Source of the DNA: Stenotrophomonas panacihumi
GTDB taxonomy: Bacteria; Pseudomonadota; Gammaproteobacteria; Xanthomonadales; Xanthomonadaceae
Assembly: GCF_001431645.1 (NCBI RefSeq)
Contig: NZ_LLXU01000054.1
Coordinates: forward strand, 1 to 64,000
Direction of reading: 5' to 3'
DNA: 64,000 bases
The position numbers and the translations under genes are program-made. Under the pieces are notes generated by a model, which worked only from the letters and a program-made list of their open reading frames with translations, was not told where the DNA came from and ran no database searches. Position 1 is the stretch's first letter. The number at the start of each line of letters is the position of its first letter. Shown one piece after another: positions 15,797 through 23,795 of this stretch.

Positions 15797-16414
15797 ATGA
15801 CCGACGATAACGCATCGCAGAACGACGCCCCGGGCCGTGCGGCCGGTGGCCGCAACAACCGCCTGAGTGCCGAAGACTGGGCCCAGGCCGCGCTGGACCT
15901 GATCGCCGAACAGGGCGTGGGCGCGGTGGCGGTGGAGCCGCTGGCCCGCCGGCTCGGCGTGACCAAGGGCAGCTTCTACTGGCATTTCCCCTCGCGCGAT
16001 GCACTGCTGCAGGCGGCGCTGGAGCGCTGGGAACTGTTCGAGCAGGAGCAGGTGTTCGGCAGCCTGGAAGACGTCGTCGACCCGAGCGTGCGACTGCGCG
16101 CGCTGTTCCAGCTGGTGGCGCACGAGGTCAAGCCGCACGTCATCTACAGCGAACTGCTGAAGGCGCTCGACCACCCGGCGGTGCGCCCGGTGATCGACCG
16201 CGTGTCGCAGCGGCGCATGGAATACCTGGTCGCCTCGTTCCGCCAGGCCGGCCTGAGCCGCACCGACGCGCAGCATCGCGCGCGGCTGGCGTACGCGGCC
16301 TATGTCGGCTTCCTGCAGCTTTCGTTGCAGCTGCAGCAGCCCAAGCAGGCGCGCGAGGATTTCGAGGCGTATGTCGAACACGTCATCGCCACGTTGATCC
16401 CGGCCTCGGCCTGA
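15797..16414 (+). CDS. TetR/AcrR family transcriptional regulator
   Basis: A 205-residue regulator. The N-terminal helix-turn-helix (residues about 20-70) contains AALDLIAEQGVGAVAVEPLARRLGVTKGSFYWHFPSRDALL, written here only as the positions of a full TetR motif with GVTKGSFYWHF as recognition helix. The C-terminal helical ligand domain fits acyl-CoA or lipid sensors but has no decisive residues. It is divergent from the hydrolase-fadE operon with 139 bases between, which contain inverted repeats on the operon promoter. It probably represses fadE and releases it on binding a fatty acyl ligand; this is inference. A perfect terminator follows. Confidence 0.9.
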   Translation: MTDDNASQNDAPGRAAGGRNNRLSAEDWAQAALDLIAEQGVGAVAVEPLARRLGVTKGSFYWHFPSRDALLQAALERWELFEQEQVFGSLEDVVDPSVRLRALFQLVAHEVKPHVIYSELLKALDHPAVRPVIDRVSQRRMEYLVASFRQAGLSRTDAQHRARLAYAAYVGFLQLSLQLQQPKQAREDFEAYVEHVIATLIPASA

Positions 16415-16436
16415 TTCCGCCGAAGGCTTCGATGCG

Positions 16437-16464
16437 AAAGGGCGCCGAAAGGCGCCCTTTTTCG
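16437..16464 (+). terminator. Terminator of the TetR gene
   Basis: AAAGGGCGCC and GGCGCCCTTT form a perfect 10-bp stem around GAAA, followed by a short T run. Confidence 0.88.
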
Positions 16465-16480
16465 TGGATGGCGATGGCGC

Positions 16481-16512
16481 AAAAAGAAAGCGGCCCCCTT
16501 TCGGGGGCCGCT
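16481..16512 (-). terminator. Terminator of the TonB-dependent receptor gene
   Basis: AGCGGCCCCC and GGGGGCCGCT (16489-16498 / 16503-16512) form a perfect 10-bp stem; on the reverse strand it runs into TTTCTTTTT (A-rich 16481-16488). Confidence 0.88.
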
Positions 16513-16537
16513 CCTATCGACGTCCTGTCGATATCGA

Positions 16538-19372
16538 TCAGAAGCGCTGCACGTACTTGGCGTAGATGAAGCGGCTGTAATCGAAGCCACCGTAGTAGGC
16601 GAAGTCGCTGTTCGGCGAGGAGAACATGATCGGACCCTGGTGGTCGAACACGTTGTTGGCGCCGATGGCGATGGTCGCGTTCCACGGAGCCTTCCAGCTG
16701 ACCTGCAGGTCGTGGAAGGTGTTGGAGCCCGTCCAGCGCACCGGATCCGGCTCGCCGTTCGCGTAGTGGTCAGGATCCGTGCAAGGACGGTTCGTGACGC
16801 ACGATTCCTTCATGCCCGAGTAGTAGCGAGCGGTGTAGTTGACGCTGAAGTCACCCAGCGACCAGTCCACGCCCACGTTCGAACGCACGCGGAAGTAACC
16901 CGCGTCGCCGACACGGCCGATCATGATGTCGTTGCCGTCCGAGTCCTGGCCGGCTTCGTCGTACTTGCTGACGTAGCTGGTCTGCCAGTCGATGGAGAAC
17001 TGGCCGATGCCGAACTCCGGCAGGCGGTACTTCACGCCGAAGTCGTAGCCTTCGGTTTCCAGCTCGCCGAGGTTGGCCAGGCCGTAGAACATGGCGCTGA
17101 TGTGGCCGTCGGCGGCGCGGGTGATGCCGTCGCAGCGCGAAGCATTGCCCAGCACGTAGCAGTCACGCAGGATGCGGTCCACGCTGTCGGAGATGATCGC
17201 GTCGGTGATCTTGTAGCTGTACCAGTCCAGCGACAGGTCCAGGCCCTCGACCCACTGCGGGCTCCACACGATACCGGCGGTCTTGCTCTTGGACTTCTCC
17301 GGCAGCAGGTTCGGGTTCGAACCGCTGATGAACTGGTCCGGGGTCTGGCACGGATACGCCGTGCAAGGCACCAGGCCCTGGCCCAGCTGCACGTAACCGG
17401 CCGGCACGCCGGCGGCATTACAGGCAGCATTGCCGTTCACGCTGTTCGGGGCGCCGATGCCGCACGGGTCGACGTACGACTCGAACGAGGAACCGATGCC
17501 GCCGTACAGGTTGTCGATGGTCGGCGCGCGGAAGCCCTCGGCGTAGGTGCCGCGGATCAGCAGGCCGTCGATCGGACGCCACACCAGGCCGAACTTCGAG
17601 TTGGTGGTGTCGCCGAAGTTGTCGTAATCCGAGTAACGGGTCGCGACGTTGAGCGACAGTTCCTTGGCGAACGCCATGTCGGCCAGGATCGGCACGTTCA
17701 GTTCGAGATAGATTTCATCCAGCTCGTACTTGCCTTCGGTGGTGGTCGCGGCCAGGCCGGTGCTCTGGCCCGACTGGTTGAACGCGTCCGGCACGAAGCG
17801 GCCCGATTCCTCGCGGTGCTCCACGCCCACGGCCAGGCCCAGGTCACCCGCCGGCAGCGTCACGATCGAACCGGAGAGGTTCGCGGTGTAGCTGGTGGTC
17901 TTGGTGCGGCCGGTGTCGGTGTAGTACGGGAACAGGAACTTCTGCAGGTCCGGATCGGACAGCGAGCCCTGGCCAGCCACGCCGTACGGCAGCAGCGGGT
18001 TCCACGGGCGGCACGAGCCGAGGTCGATCGGGTTGGCGGCGGTACCGCACTGCGCGACGCCGTCACCGTTGATGAACGACGGGCCCAGGGCCTGCTCGGT
18101 GGCGATCAGGCTGGCATCGCCGTGGCCGGTCTTGGTGGTGTCGTTGCGGTTCCACAGCGCGCCGACGTCCCAATCCCACGCGTGGTCGCCGATCTGGAAG
18201 GCGCCGCTGATGGTCGGGGCGAAACGCAGGGTCTTCAGGCTGCTGTCGGTGGTGCGCGGCACCTCCCACAGGCGGCGACGGAAGGCCACGTCGCGGCCGA
18301 CCGGGTTGAAGGCGCTGTCGGCATCCAGCGGGGTGCCGAACGAACCCGACTGGTACGGGTAGCCGGCGATCTGCTGGTGGGTCTGGCGCTCGTTGTAGAG
18401 CATGTCGGCGTTGAACACGACCGTGTCGGTCAGGTCGTAGTTCGCGTTGACGTACAGCGACTTGCGCTCGATACCGGTCTGGAGATACATCTCCTGGTTC
18501 GAGTTGGCGTACTCGGCCGCGGTGATCGGGTGGTAGTCAGCGACGTTGGTCGGATCGCCGCCCTGGTTCAGGGTGCACCAGGTGGTCGCGCCGCCCGGGC
18601 CGCACGGGCCGGACCACGAACCGTTGTAGCTCACCGGGCTCCAGCCCGAACCCGGATAGTCCGGACCGGCGTTGCCGTAGGCCGAGAAGTCACGATCCTT
18701 CGCGAACACCGGATCTTGCTTGTAGTACTCGGCGGACAGGGTGACGCCGCCGCGCTCACCCTGCGAGCCGATGGTCAGCCAGTACTGCTCGGTGTCGCTG
18801 TCGCCTTCGCTGAACTGGCCGAAGTAGGCACCGGCCTCGGCGCCGTCAAAGCGCTTGCGGGTGATGATGTTGACCACGCCGGCGATGGCGTCCGAACCGT
18901 AGATCGACGAAGCGCCGTCCTTCAGGATGTCGATGCGCTCGATCGAGGAGAACGGAATCTGGCCCAGATCCTGGTAACCGCCGGTGGTGGCACCGGCGCG
19001 CTTGCCGTTGATCAGCACCAGGGTGCGCGGGGCGCCCAGGTTGCGGATGTCGATGTAGTAGCCGCCGACGTTTTCGCCGGAAGCCAGCGCATCAGCGCGC
19101 GAGATCGCCGGAGAGCCGGCCGAGGTCAGGTTCTGCAGCACGTCGGCGACCGAGGTGAAACCCTGCTTTTCCAGGGTCTGGCGGTCCAGCGAGATGATCG
19201 GCTGCTGCGTCTCCATCTCCGAGCCGCGAATGCGCGAACCGGTGACTTCGATGCGATCCAGGTTGGTCGGGTTGCTCGACTCCTGCGCGTAAGCGGCGGT
19301 GGCAGTGCCACCGGCGCCGACGGCGAGCGCGAGCACAACTGCATCACGCAGTGTGTTGGACTTGCAATTCAT
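16538..19372 (-). CDS. TonB-dependent outer-membrane receptor
   Basis: A 944-residue receptor for energised import across the outer membrane. A signal peptide ends near AAYAQ (about residue 29); the TonB-box-like region is NLDRIEVTGSRI; the plug carries EKQGFTSVADVLQNL and ASSIYGSDAIAGVVNIITRK; the rest is a 22-strand barrel with the region FGLVWRPIDGLLIRGTYAEGFRAP and a terminal aromatic residue (YVQRF). The style is that of the large Xanthomonadaceae TBDR class; the substrate can not be told from sequence, and no transport or sugar genes lie beside it. The ATG at 19372 has GAGAGAG upstream; the frame could start 12 codons earlier without support. A smaller barrel-like gene at 19638 is the reverse-strand neighbour. 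Confidence 0.93.
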   Translation of the reverse strand: MNCKSNTLRDAVVLALAVGAGGTATAAYAQESSNPTNLDRIEVTGSRIRGSEMETQQPIISLDRQTLEKQGFTSVADVLQNLTSAGSPAISRADALASGENVGGYYIDIRNLGAPRTLVLINGKRAGATTGGYQDLGQIPFSSIERIDILKDGASSIYGSDAIAGVVNIITRKRFDGAEAGAYFGQFSEGDSDTEQYWLTIGSQGERGGVTLSAEYYKQDPVFAKDRDFSAYGNAGPDYPGSGWSPVSYNGSWSGPCGPGGATTWCTLNQGGDPTNVADYHPITAAEYANSNQEMYLQTGIERKSLYVNANYDLTDTVVFNADMLYNERQTHQQIAGYPYQSGSFGTPLDADSAFNPVGRDVAFRRRLWEVPRTTDSSLKTLRFAPTISGAFQIGDHAWDWDVGALWNRNDTTKTGHGDASLIATEQALGPSFINGDGVAQCGTAANPIDLGSCRPWNPLLPYGVAGQGSLSDPDLQKFLFPYYTDTGRTKTTSYTANLSGSIVTLPAGDLGLAVGVEHREESGRFVPDAFNQSGQSTGLAATTTEGKYELDEIYLELNVPILADMAFAKELSLNVATRYSDYDNFGDTTNSKFGLVWRPIDGLLIRGTYAEGFRAPTIDNLYGGIGSSFESYVDPCGIGAPNSVNGNAACNAAGVPAGYVQLGQGLVPCTAYPCQTPDQFISGSNPNLLPEKSKSKTAGIVWSPQWVEGLDLSLDWYSYKITDAIISDSVDRILRDCYVLGNASRCDGITRAADGHISAMFYGLANLGELETEGYDFGVKYRLPEFGIGQFSIDWQTSYVSKYDEAGQDSDGNDIMIGRVGDAGYFRVRSNVGVDWSLGDFSVNYTARYYSGMKESCVTNRPCTDPDHYANGEPDPVRWTGSNTFHDLQVSWKAPWNATIAIGANNVFDHQGPIMFSSPNSDFAYYGGFDYSRFIYAKYVQRF

Positions 19373-19637
19373 TAGCTCTCTCTCCAAGTGAGATCTTGGT
19401 CTTGCCAAGGGTTTGGCCAGCGGAGGTTTCGAAAAAGCGAACCCAAAACCGACAGGCTTGACCCGATGGTAGCCGCGTTTTCCGGAGAATTAAAGTACCG
19501 TTAACGCATGAGAAGGAACGCGTGAAATCCCCTTGCACTGATAGGTGACTTATGCACCCGCGAGGTGCAGCGGCCCCAACGCAAAACGCCCGCGCAAGGC
19601 GGGCGTTTTTTCGATAAATCACATTGCAATCAGTGCG
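19373..19637. other. Receptor upstream region and a bidirectional hairpin
   Basis: 265 bases between the receptor start and the stop of the upstream reverse gene. Beyond the hairpin at 19583-19613 I see no gene. An AT-rich patch near 19480-19510 may hold the receptor promoter, but no convincing hexamer pair was found. Confidence 0.5.
19583..19613. terminator. Terminator after the small secreted protein gene
   Basis: AAAACGCCCGC pairs with GCGGGCGTTTT (11 bp) around a 5-base loop, with T-runs on both strands, so it can terminate the reverse gene ending at 19638. Confidence 0.8.
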
Positions 19638-20501
19638 TTACAAGTCCTGTTCGTAACGAACATACGGCACCGTGCCGTCGCTGTTGCTCTCGTTGTTGGG
19701 CGCGAAGGGATTTTTCCCGCGTGTGACGATGTTCTCAGCACCAACGGTCAGCTGGCCGCTCCACGGGGTGCGCCAGGTGATGCCCAGGCCCAGGCCCTGC
19801 CACTTTTCCGGCTGGCCCGGCACGTCGACGACGCGGCCGATGATGTTGGCGCTGAATGCGCCATACCCGCCGCCAACGCTCAGCGTCTTGCTGTCCCACT
19901 CATCGGCCAGCGCCGGCGCGGCGTCGGCCAGCGGCACCAGGCGCGCCTTGGCGAACGTGCCGCCGATGGAGACGAATCCTTCGCGGCCGATGTTCTTCTG
20001 GCCGAATACCGTCAGGTCGTTCTGCTCCACGCGCGAGGCCGGCGAACGCACGTTGCCGGTGAGCCAGGCGGGGAGGGTGTCGCGGCCGGTGCCGGCGGTC
20101 AGGCCCAGGCGGGTGCTGCCTCGGTTGAAGCCCAGCGTGCCGGACAGATGCCGGTTGCTCGCGGCGTCGTCCTCGTCATCCCCCAGCGTGGCCAGCATGC
20201 AGTGGCTGGCTAGCCCGCTGATGCTCGTGCCGCGGCTGCTGTTGCACAGCAGGCCGAGCGAGTCGCCGGAAGACAGGCCAAAGGCGGCGTCCAGGGAATT
20301 GCGGCCGAAGTGCCAGCGCGCGCCGGCCTTCTGTTCGCCGGTCGGCTCCAGGTAGAGCAGGGCCTCGACCTTGCCGCTGCCCTGGTTCCAGACCGGGATG
20401 ACGGTGCTGCTGTCCTTGGCCGGCAATGCCTGCGCATGCGCGCCCGTGGCCGCGGCGAGCGCGGTCAGCAGGGCAAGCGAAAGGCGGGCAAGGGTGCGCA
20501 T
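19638..20501 (-). CDS. Secreted barrel-like protein of unknown function
   Basis: A 287-residue protein with a clear signal peptide (ALLTALAAATGAHAQA, residues about 10-26). The mature part alternates glycine, aromatic and hydrophobic residues in strand-like segments (ARWHFGRNSLDAAFGL, GTLGFNRGSTRLGLTAG, LSVGGGYGAFSANIIGRV) and its end, GQLTVGAENIVTRGKNPFA, resembles the last strands of TonB-dependent receptors, including the neighbour (ATIAIGANNVFDH). No known family was recognised. It is most likely an outer-membrane barrel of perhaps 10-14 strands; role with the receptor is unproven. It has its own promoter (20556-20584). Confidence 0.75.
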   Translation of the reverse strand: MRTLARLSLALLTALAAATGAHAQALPAKDSSTVIPVWNQGSGKVEALLYLEPTGEQKAGARWHFGRNSLDAAFGLSSGDSLGLLCNSSRGTSISGLASHCMLATLGDDEDDAASNRHLSGTLGFNRGSTRLGLTAGTGRDTLPAWLTGNVRSPASRVEQNDLTVFGQKNIGREGFVSIGGTFAKARLVPLADAAPALADEWDSKTLSVGGGYGAFSANIIGRVVDVPGQPEKWQGLGLGITWRTPWSGQLTVGAENIVTRGKNPFAPNNESNSDGTVPYVRYEQDL

Positions 20502-20555
20502 GTCGTTCGTCAGACCAAAAGGCAGGCGTCTAGTTCCCGTGGAACCAGGCCGACG

Positions 20556-20584
20556 ATGCTAGGCGGTTTATGATTCTTTAACAA
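20556..20584 (-). promoter_or_regulatory. Promoter of the secreted barrel-like protein gene
   Basis: On the reverse strand TTGTTA (20584-20579), 17 bases, TAGCAT (20561-20556). It lies 55 bases before the ATG at 20501 in an AT-rich patch of GC-rich DNA. Confidence 0.6.
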
Positions 20585-20630
20585 GTCTCCGTCCTCCCCA
20601 GAACGTAGTCCCGTCAATCTGTTACGGCTG

Positions 20631-21527
20631 TTACTGAAGCCGCTCAGGAGCCGGCGCATTGGCCGACGGTTCAGCGAACAATACGCCGAATTCGGTCAAA
20701 GGGAAGTGATATTCACGCCCGCAGAACTCGCAGCGGATCTTGACCGCGCCGGTGGGTTCGGCGGCGGCGCGGGCCTCTTCCTCGCCCAGTGCGCGGAGCA
20801 TCGCTTCCACCCGTTCGCGCGAGCACGAGCAGGCGAAGGCCAGCGGCTTGCCGCCCAGCAGTTCCGGCTGCTCTTCGTGGAACAGGCGGTGCAGCAGGGC
20901 AGGCCCCTCTACTTCGAGCAGCTCGGGCGCGGCCAGCGTGTCGAACAGGGCGCTGACGCGGTTCCAGCCATCTTCGTCGCCGCTGTCGCCGGGCAGCTTC
21001 TGCAGCAACAGGCCGGCGGCCTGCTCGCCGTCGGCGGCCAGCAGCAGGCGGGTCGGCAGCTGCTCGGACTGGCGGAAATAGTCCTCGAACGCCTCGTCCA
21101 GCGTGCTCGCGTCCAGCGCCACCAGGCTCTGATAGCGCTGCGGCTCACGCGGGTCCAGGCCCGGGTTTTCGATGGTGATTGCCAACAGCGCATCCTCGCC
21201 GAGGGTGCGCAGGTCGGTGGGGGCGTCGCCGTCCTCGTCGAGTTGCACGATGCCGCGCAGCGTGCCGGCCGCGGTGCATTCGGCGAACAGCGTGCGCAGC
21301 GCGCCGTCGCCGCCGTTGCGCAGCTGTACCGACAAACGCCCGTCCACCTTGGTGTGCCCGGTGAACAGCGCCGAGGCCACGCAGGCTTCGCCGAGCAGCC
21401 GGCGGGCGGCGGGCGGATAGTCGGCGCGGCCACGGATTTCCTGCCAGGCGGCGCCGAGCTGGACGTGGACGCCGCGGACGCCGGCGGTGGGGAGCAGGAA
21501 ACGGGTCAGTCGGTCTTGTGCGTTCAT
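20631..21527 (-). CDS. hslO: Redox-regulated chaperone Hsp33
   Basis: A 298-residue cytosolic holdase that is activated by oxidation. Its C terminus carries the zinc-binding cysteines in CSCS ([14 protein letters not shown]) and CEFC ([12 protein letters not shown]), the CxC and CxxC motifs of the family; oxidation releases zinc and exposes the substrate-binding surface. The N-terminal core has [19 protein letters not shown]. The ATG at 21527 begins the family N terminus ([13 protein letters not shown]); a longer frame reaching 21761 overlaps mtgA and is rejected. It diverges from mtgA with 73 to 79 bases between. Confidence 0.96.
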   Translation of the reverse strand: MNAQDRLTRFLLPTAGVRGVHVQLGAAWQEIRGRADYPPAARRLLGEACVASALFTGHTKVDGRLSVQLRNGGDGALRTLFAECTAAGTLRGIVQLDEDGDAPTDLRTLGEDALLAITIENPGLDPREPQRYQSLVALDASTLDEAFEDYFRQSEQLPTRLLLAADGEQAAGLLLQKLPGDSGDEDGWNRVSALFDTLAAPELLEVEGPALLHRLFHEEQPELLGGKPLAFACSCSRERVEAMLRALGEEEARAAAEPTGAVKIRCEFCGREYHFPLTEFGVLFAEPSANAPAPERLQ

Positions 21528-21606
21528 CGGTACGGGAGGTGAGCATGGGCGGCGCCTGTTGCCGGATAATGCAGCAGGCGACCGGAAGCGGGGGAATGCA
21601 GTGACG

Positions 21607-22341
21607 ATGGGGGCGCAAGCGGAAATCCACAAGGCGGCGCCACCTTCGCGCTGGCGACGCTGGCGCAATTGGCTGCTGGCCGCGCCGCTGCTGTTCGCCG
21701 CGGCCAGCGTGCTGCAGGTGCTGGTGCTGCGCTTCGTCGATCCGCCGTTCACCACCACCATGGCGTTGCGTTACGTGGAAGCGTGGGGTGAGGGCGACTG
21801 GGGTTTCCGCCTGCGCTACCAGTGGCGTGACCTGGACGAAATCGCCCCGAGCGTGCCGATCTCGCTGATCGCCGCCGAAGACCAGCGCTTCCCGTTCCAC
21901 AGTGGCTTCGACCTGCAGGCCATCGAGAAGGCGCGCGACCACAACGCACGTGGTGGCCGCCTGCGCGGCGCCAGCACGATCAGCCAGCAGGTCTCCAAGA
22001 ACCTGTTCCTGTGGCAGGGGCGCAGCTGGATCCGCAAGGGCCTGGAGGCTTGGTACACGGTGCTGATCGAGCTGCTGTGGTCCAAGGAGCGGATCATCGA
22101 GGTGTACGCCAACATCGCCGAGTTCGGCGATGGCGTGTATGGCGTGCAGGCCGCGGCGCGGCAGTTCTGGGGCAAGGACGCCGCGCGCCTGGCGCCCGGC
22201 GAGGCCGCGCGCCTGGCGGCGGTGCTGCCGGCGCCGCGACGCTACGACGCGCGCAACCCCGGCCCCTATGTGCAACGCCGCGCGGCGTGGATCCAGCGCC
22301 AGACCCGCCAGCTCGGCGGCCCGGGCTACCTCTCGCCGTGA
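21607..22341 (+). CDS. mtgA: Monofunctional peptidoglycan glycosyltransferase MtgA
   Basis: A 244-residue protein with one N-terminal membrane helix ([19 protein letters not shown]) and a GT51 domain that polymerises lipid II into glycan strands. The catalytic Glu is in [36 protein letters not shown] and [15 protein letters not shown] are the other GT51 motifs. Size matches the roughly 240-residue family. A GTG at 21601 two codons upstream is an alternative start sharing the GGGGGAA ribosome binding site. The downstream GT2 gene starts 46 bases after the stop. Confidence 0.96.
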   Translation: MGAQAEIHKAAPPSRWRRWRNWLLAAPLLFAAASVLQVLVLRFVDPPFTTTMALRYVEAWGEGDWGFRLRYQWRDLDEIAPSVPISLIAAEDQRFPFHSGFDLQAIEKARDHNARGGRLRGASTISQQVSKNLFLWQGRSWIRKGLEAWYTVLIELLWSKERIIEVYANIAEFGDGVYGVQAAARQFWGKDAARLAPGEAARLAAVLPAPRRYDARNPGPYVQRRAAWIQRQTRQLGGPGYLSP

Positions 22342-22387
22342 GCCGGCGTGGCTGGCCGCCGCGCGGCCGGCTACGTACCATCGCCGC

Positions 22388-23404
22388 ATGTCCGATCTGC
22401 TGACCGTCGTCGTCGCCGCCTGCAACGAGGCCGAGAGCCTGCCGCGCCTGCATCCGCGCATCATCGCCGCGCTCGAGGCGGTGCCCGGCCTGCAAGGCCG
22501 CGTGCTATACGTGGATGACGGCAGCAGTGATGGCACCTGGCCGGTGCTGCAACGCCTGGTATCGGGCGACGTGCGCGTCGGGGCGATCCGCCTGTCGCGC
22601 AACTTCGGCAAGGAACTCGCGTTGACCGCCGGCCTGGACCAGGTGACGACCGGCGCGGCCCTGCTGCTCGACGCCGATGGCCAGGACCCGCCGGAACTCA
22701 TCGCGCAGTTCGTGGCGCTGTGGCGCGAGGGTTACGACAACGTCTTCGGCACGCGCCGCGTGCGCGCCGGCGAGAGCTGGATCAAGCGCGCCGCCGCGGC
22801 AAGTTTCTATCGCGTGATTGGCCGTTTGTCGCGCACGCCGATTCCCGCCGACACCGGGGATTTCCGCCTGTTGTCCCCGCGCGCGCTGGCTGCCCTGCAC
22901 CAGCTGCGCGAGCGCCATCGCTTCATGAAAGGCCTGTTCGGCTGGGTGGGTTTCCGCCAGGTCGCGCTGCCCTACGACCGTTCGCCACGTTTGGCCGGAA
23001 GCAGCAAGTTCACCTTGTGGAAGCTGTGGAATTTCGCGCTGGAGGGCATCACCAGCTTCTCCACCGCGCCGCTGCGCGTGGCCACCTACCTGGGCCTGTT
23101 CACCGCCGTGTTCGCGCTCGCCTTCGCGGTGTGGGTGGTGGTGAAGGCCGCGCTGTGGGGCGACCCGGTCGCCGGCTGGCCGACCATGATGGCCGTGATC
23201 CTGTTCCTGGGCGGCGTGCAGCTGATCGCGCTGGGGTTGATCGGCGAATACCTCGGCAGGCTCTACGACGAGGCCAAGCTGCGCCCGTTGTACTTCGTCG
23301 ACACGCGCATCGGTGGCACAGGCGTATCCTCCGGCCATCCTTCCAGGCAGGGAGCGTCAAGCCATGTTGACGGTGCGGCAACTGTTGGGGATGAAGAAGG
23401 CTGA
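22388..23404 (+). CDS. Family 2 glycosyltransferase with two C-terminal membrane helices
   Basis: A 338-residue polyprenyl-phosphate sugar transferase of the DPM1/GtrB/ArnC type. Seen: VVVAACNEAESLPRLH, VDDGSSDGTW, the acidic motif LLLDADGQDPPELI, and FRLLSPRALAAL; two helices near the C terminus (about residues 235-260 and 270-295) precede IGEYLGRLYDEAK. Such enzymes load a sugar on undecaprenyl phosphate for a periplasmic transferase. The sugar and the acceptor can not be assigned, and no flippase is adjacent. The last 41 bases overlap the next gene in another frame. Confidence 0.88.
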   Translation: MSDLLTVVVAACNEAESLPRLHPRIIAALEAVPGLQGRVLYVDDGSSDGTWPVLQRLVSGDVRVGAIRLSRNFGKELALTAGLDQVTTGAALLLDADGQDPPELIAQFVALWREGYDNVFGTRRVRAGESWIKRAAAASFYRVIGRLSRTPIPADTGDFRLLSPRALAALHQLRERHRFMKGLFGWVGFRQVALPYDRSPRLAGSSKFTLWKLWNFALEGITSFSTAPLRVATYLGLFTAVFALAFAVWVVVKAALWGDPVAGWPTMMAVILFLGGVQLIALGLIGEYLGRLYDEAKLRPLYFVDTRIGGTGVSSGHPSRQGASSHVDGAATVGDEEG

Positions 23405-23792
23405 GGTCTTCGCCGTGGGCAGCGATGCGGCGGTGATCGATGCCATCCGGCTGATGGCCGACAAAAGCGTCGGCGCAGTGCTGGTGATGCAGGGCCAGCG
23501 GCTGGTCGGGATCGTGTCCGAGCGCGATTACGCCCGCAAGGTGGTGCTGCGCGACCGCGCTTCGGCCACCACGCGTGTCTCGGAGATCATGACCGCCGAG
23601 GTCGTGACGGTGGATCCCGGCGATTCGGTCGAACACTGCATGCAGGTGATGACCGAACGGCGCTTTCGCCACCTGCCCGTGGTCGAGGGCGGCGTGGTCA
23701 AGGGCGTGGTGTCGATCGGCGACCTGGTCAAGGCGGTCATCGAGGACCAGCGTCGCGACATCGACCAGCTGCAGCGCTACATCGCCGGCTGA
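23364..23792 (+). CDS. Tandem CBS-domain protein
   Basis: A 142-residue protein made of two CBS repeats (residues about 10-60 and 75-130), with MADKSVGAVLVMQGQRLVGIVSERDYARK in the first and MTERRFRHLPVVEGGVVKGVVSIGDLVK in the second, given here as the signature segments. CBS pairs bind adenosyl ligands and sense energy state. It is a stand-alone form. It overlaps the glycosyltransferase by 41 bases in a different frame, so expression may be coupled. Confidence 0.92.
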   Translation: MLTVRQLLGMKKAEVFAVGSDAAVIDAIRLMADKSVGAVLVMQGQRLVGIVSERDYARKVVLRDRASATTRVSEIMTAEVVTVDPGDSVEHCMQVMTERRFRHLPVVEGGVVKGVVSIGDLVKAVIEDQRRDIDQLQRYIAG

Positions 23793-23795
23793 GTT

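Noticed and set aside
16640..19375. A 911-codon forward frame opposite the TonB-dependent receptor
   Set aside because: Composition is Val/Arg/Ala/Gly-rich with no motif; it is an antisense shadow of the receptor.
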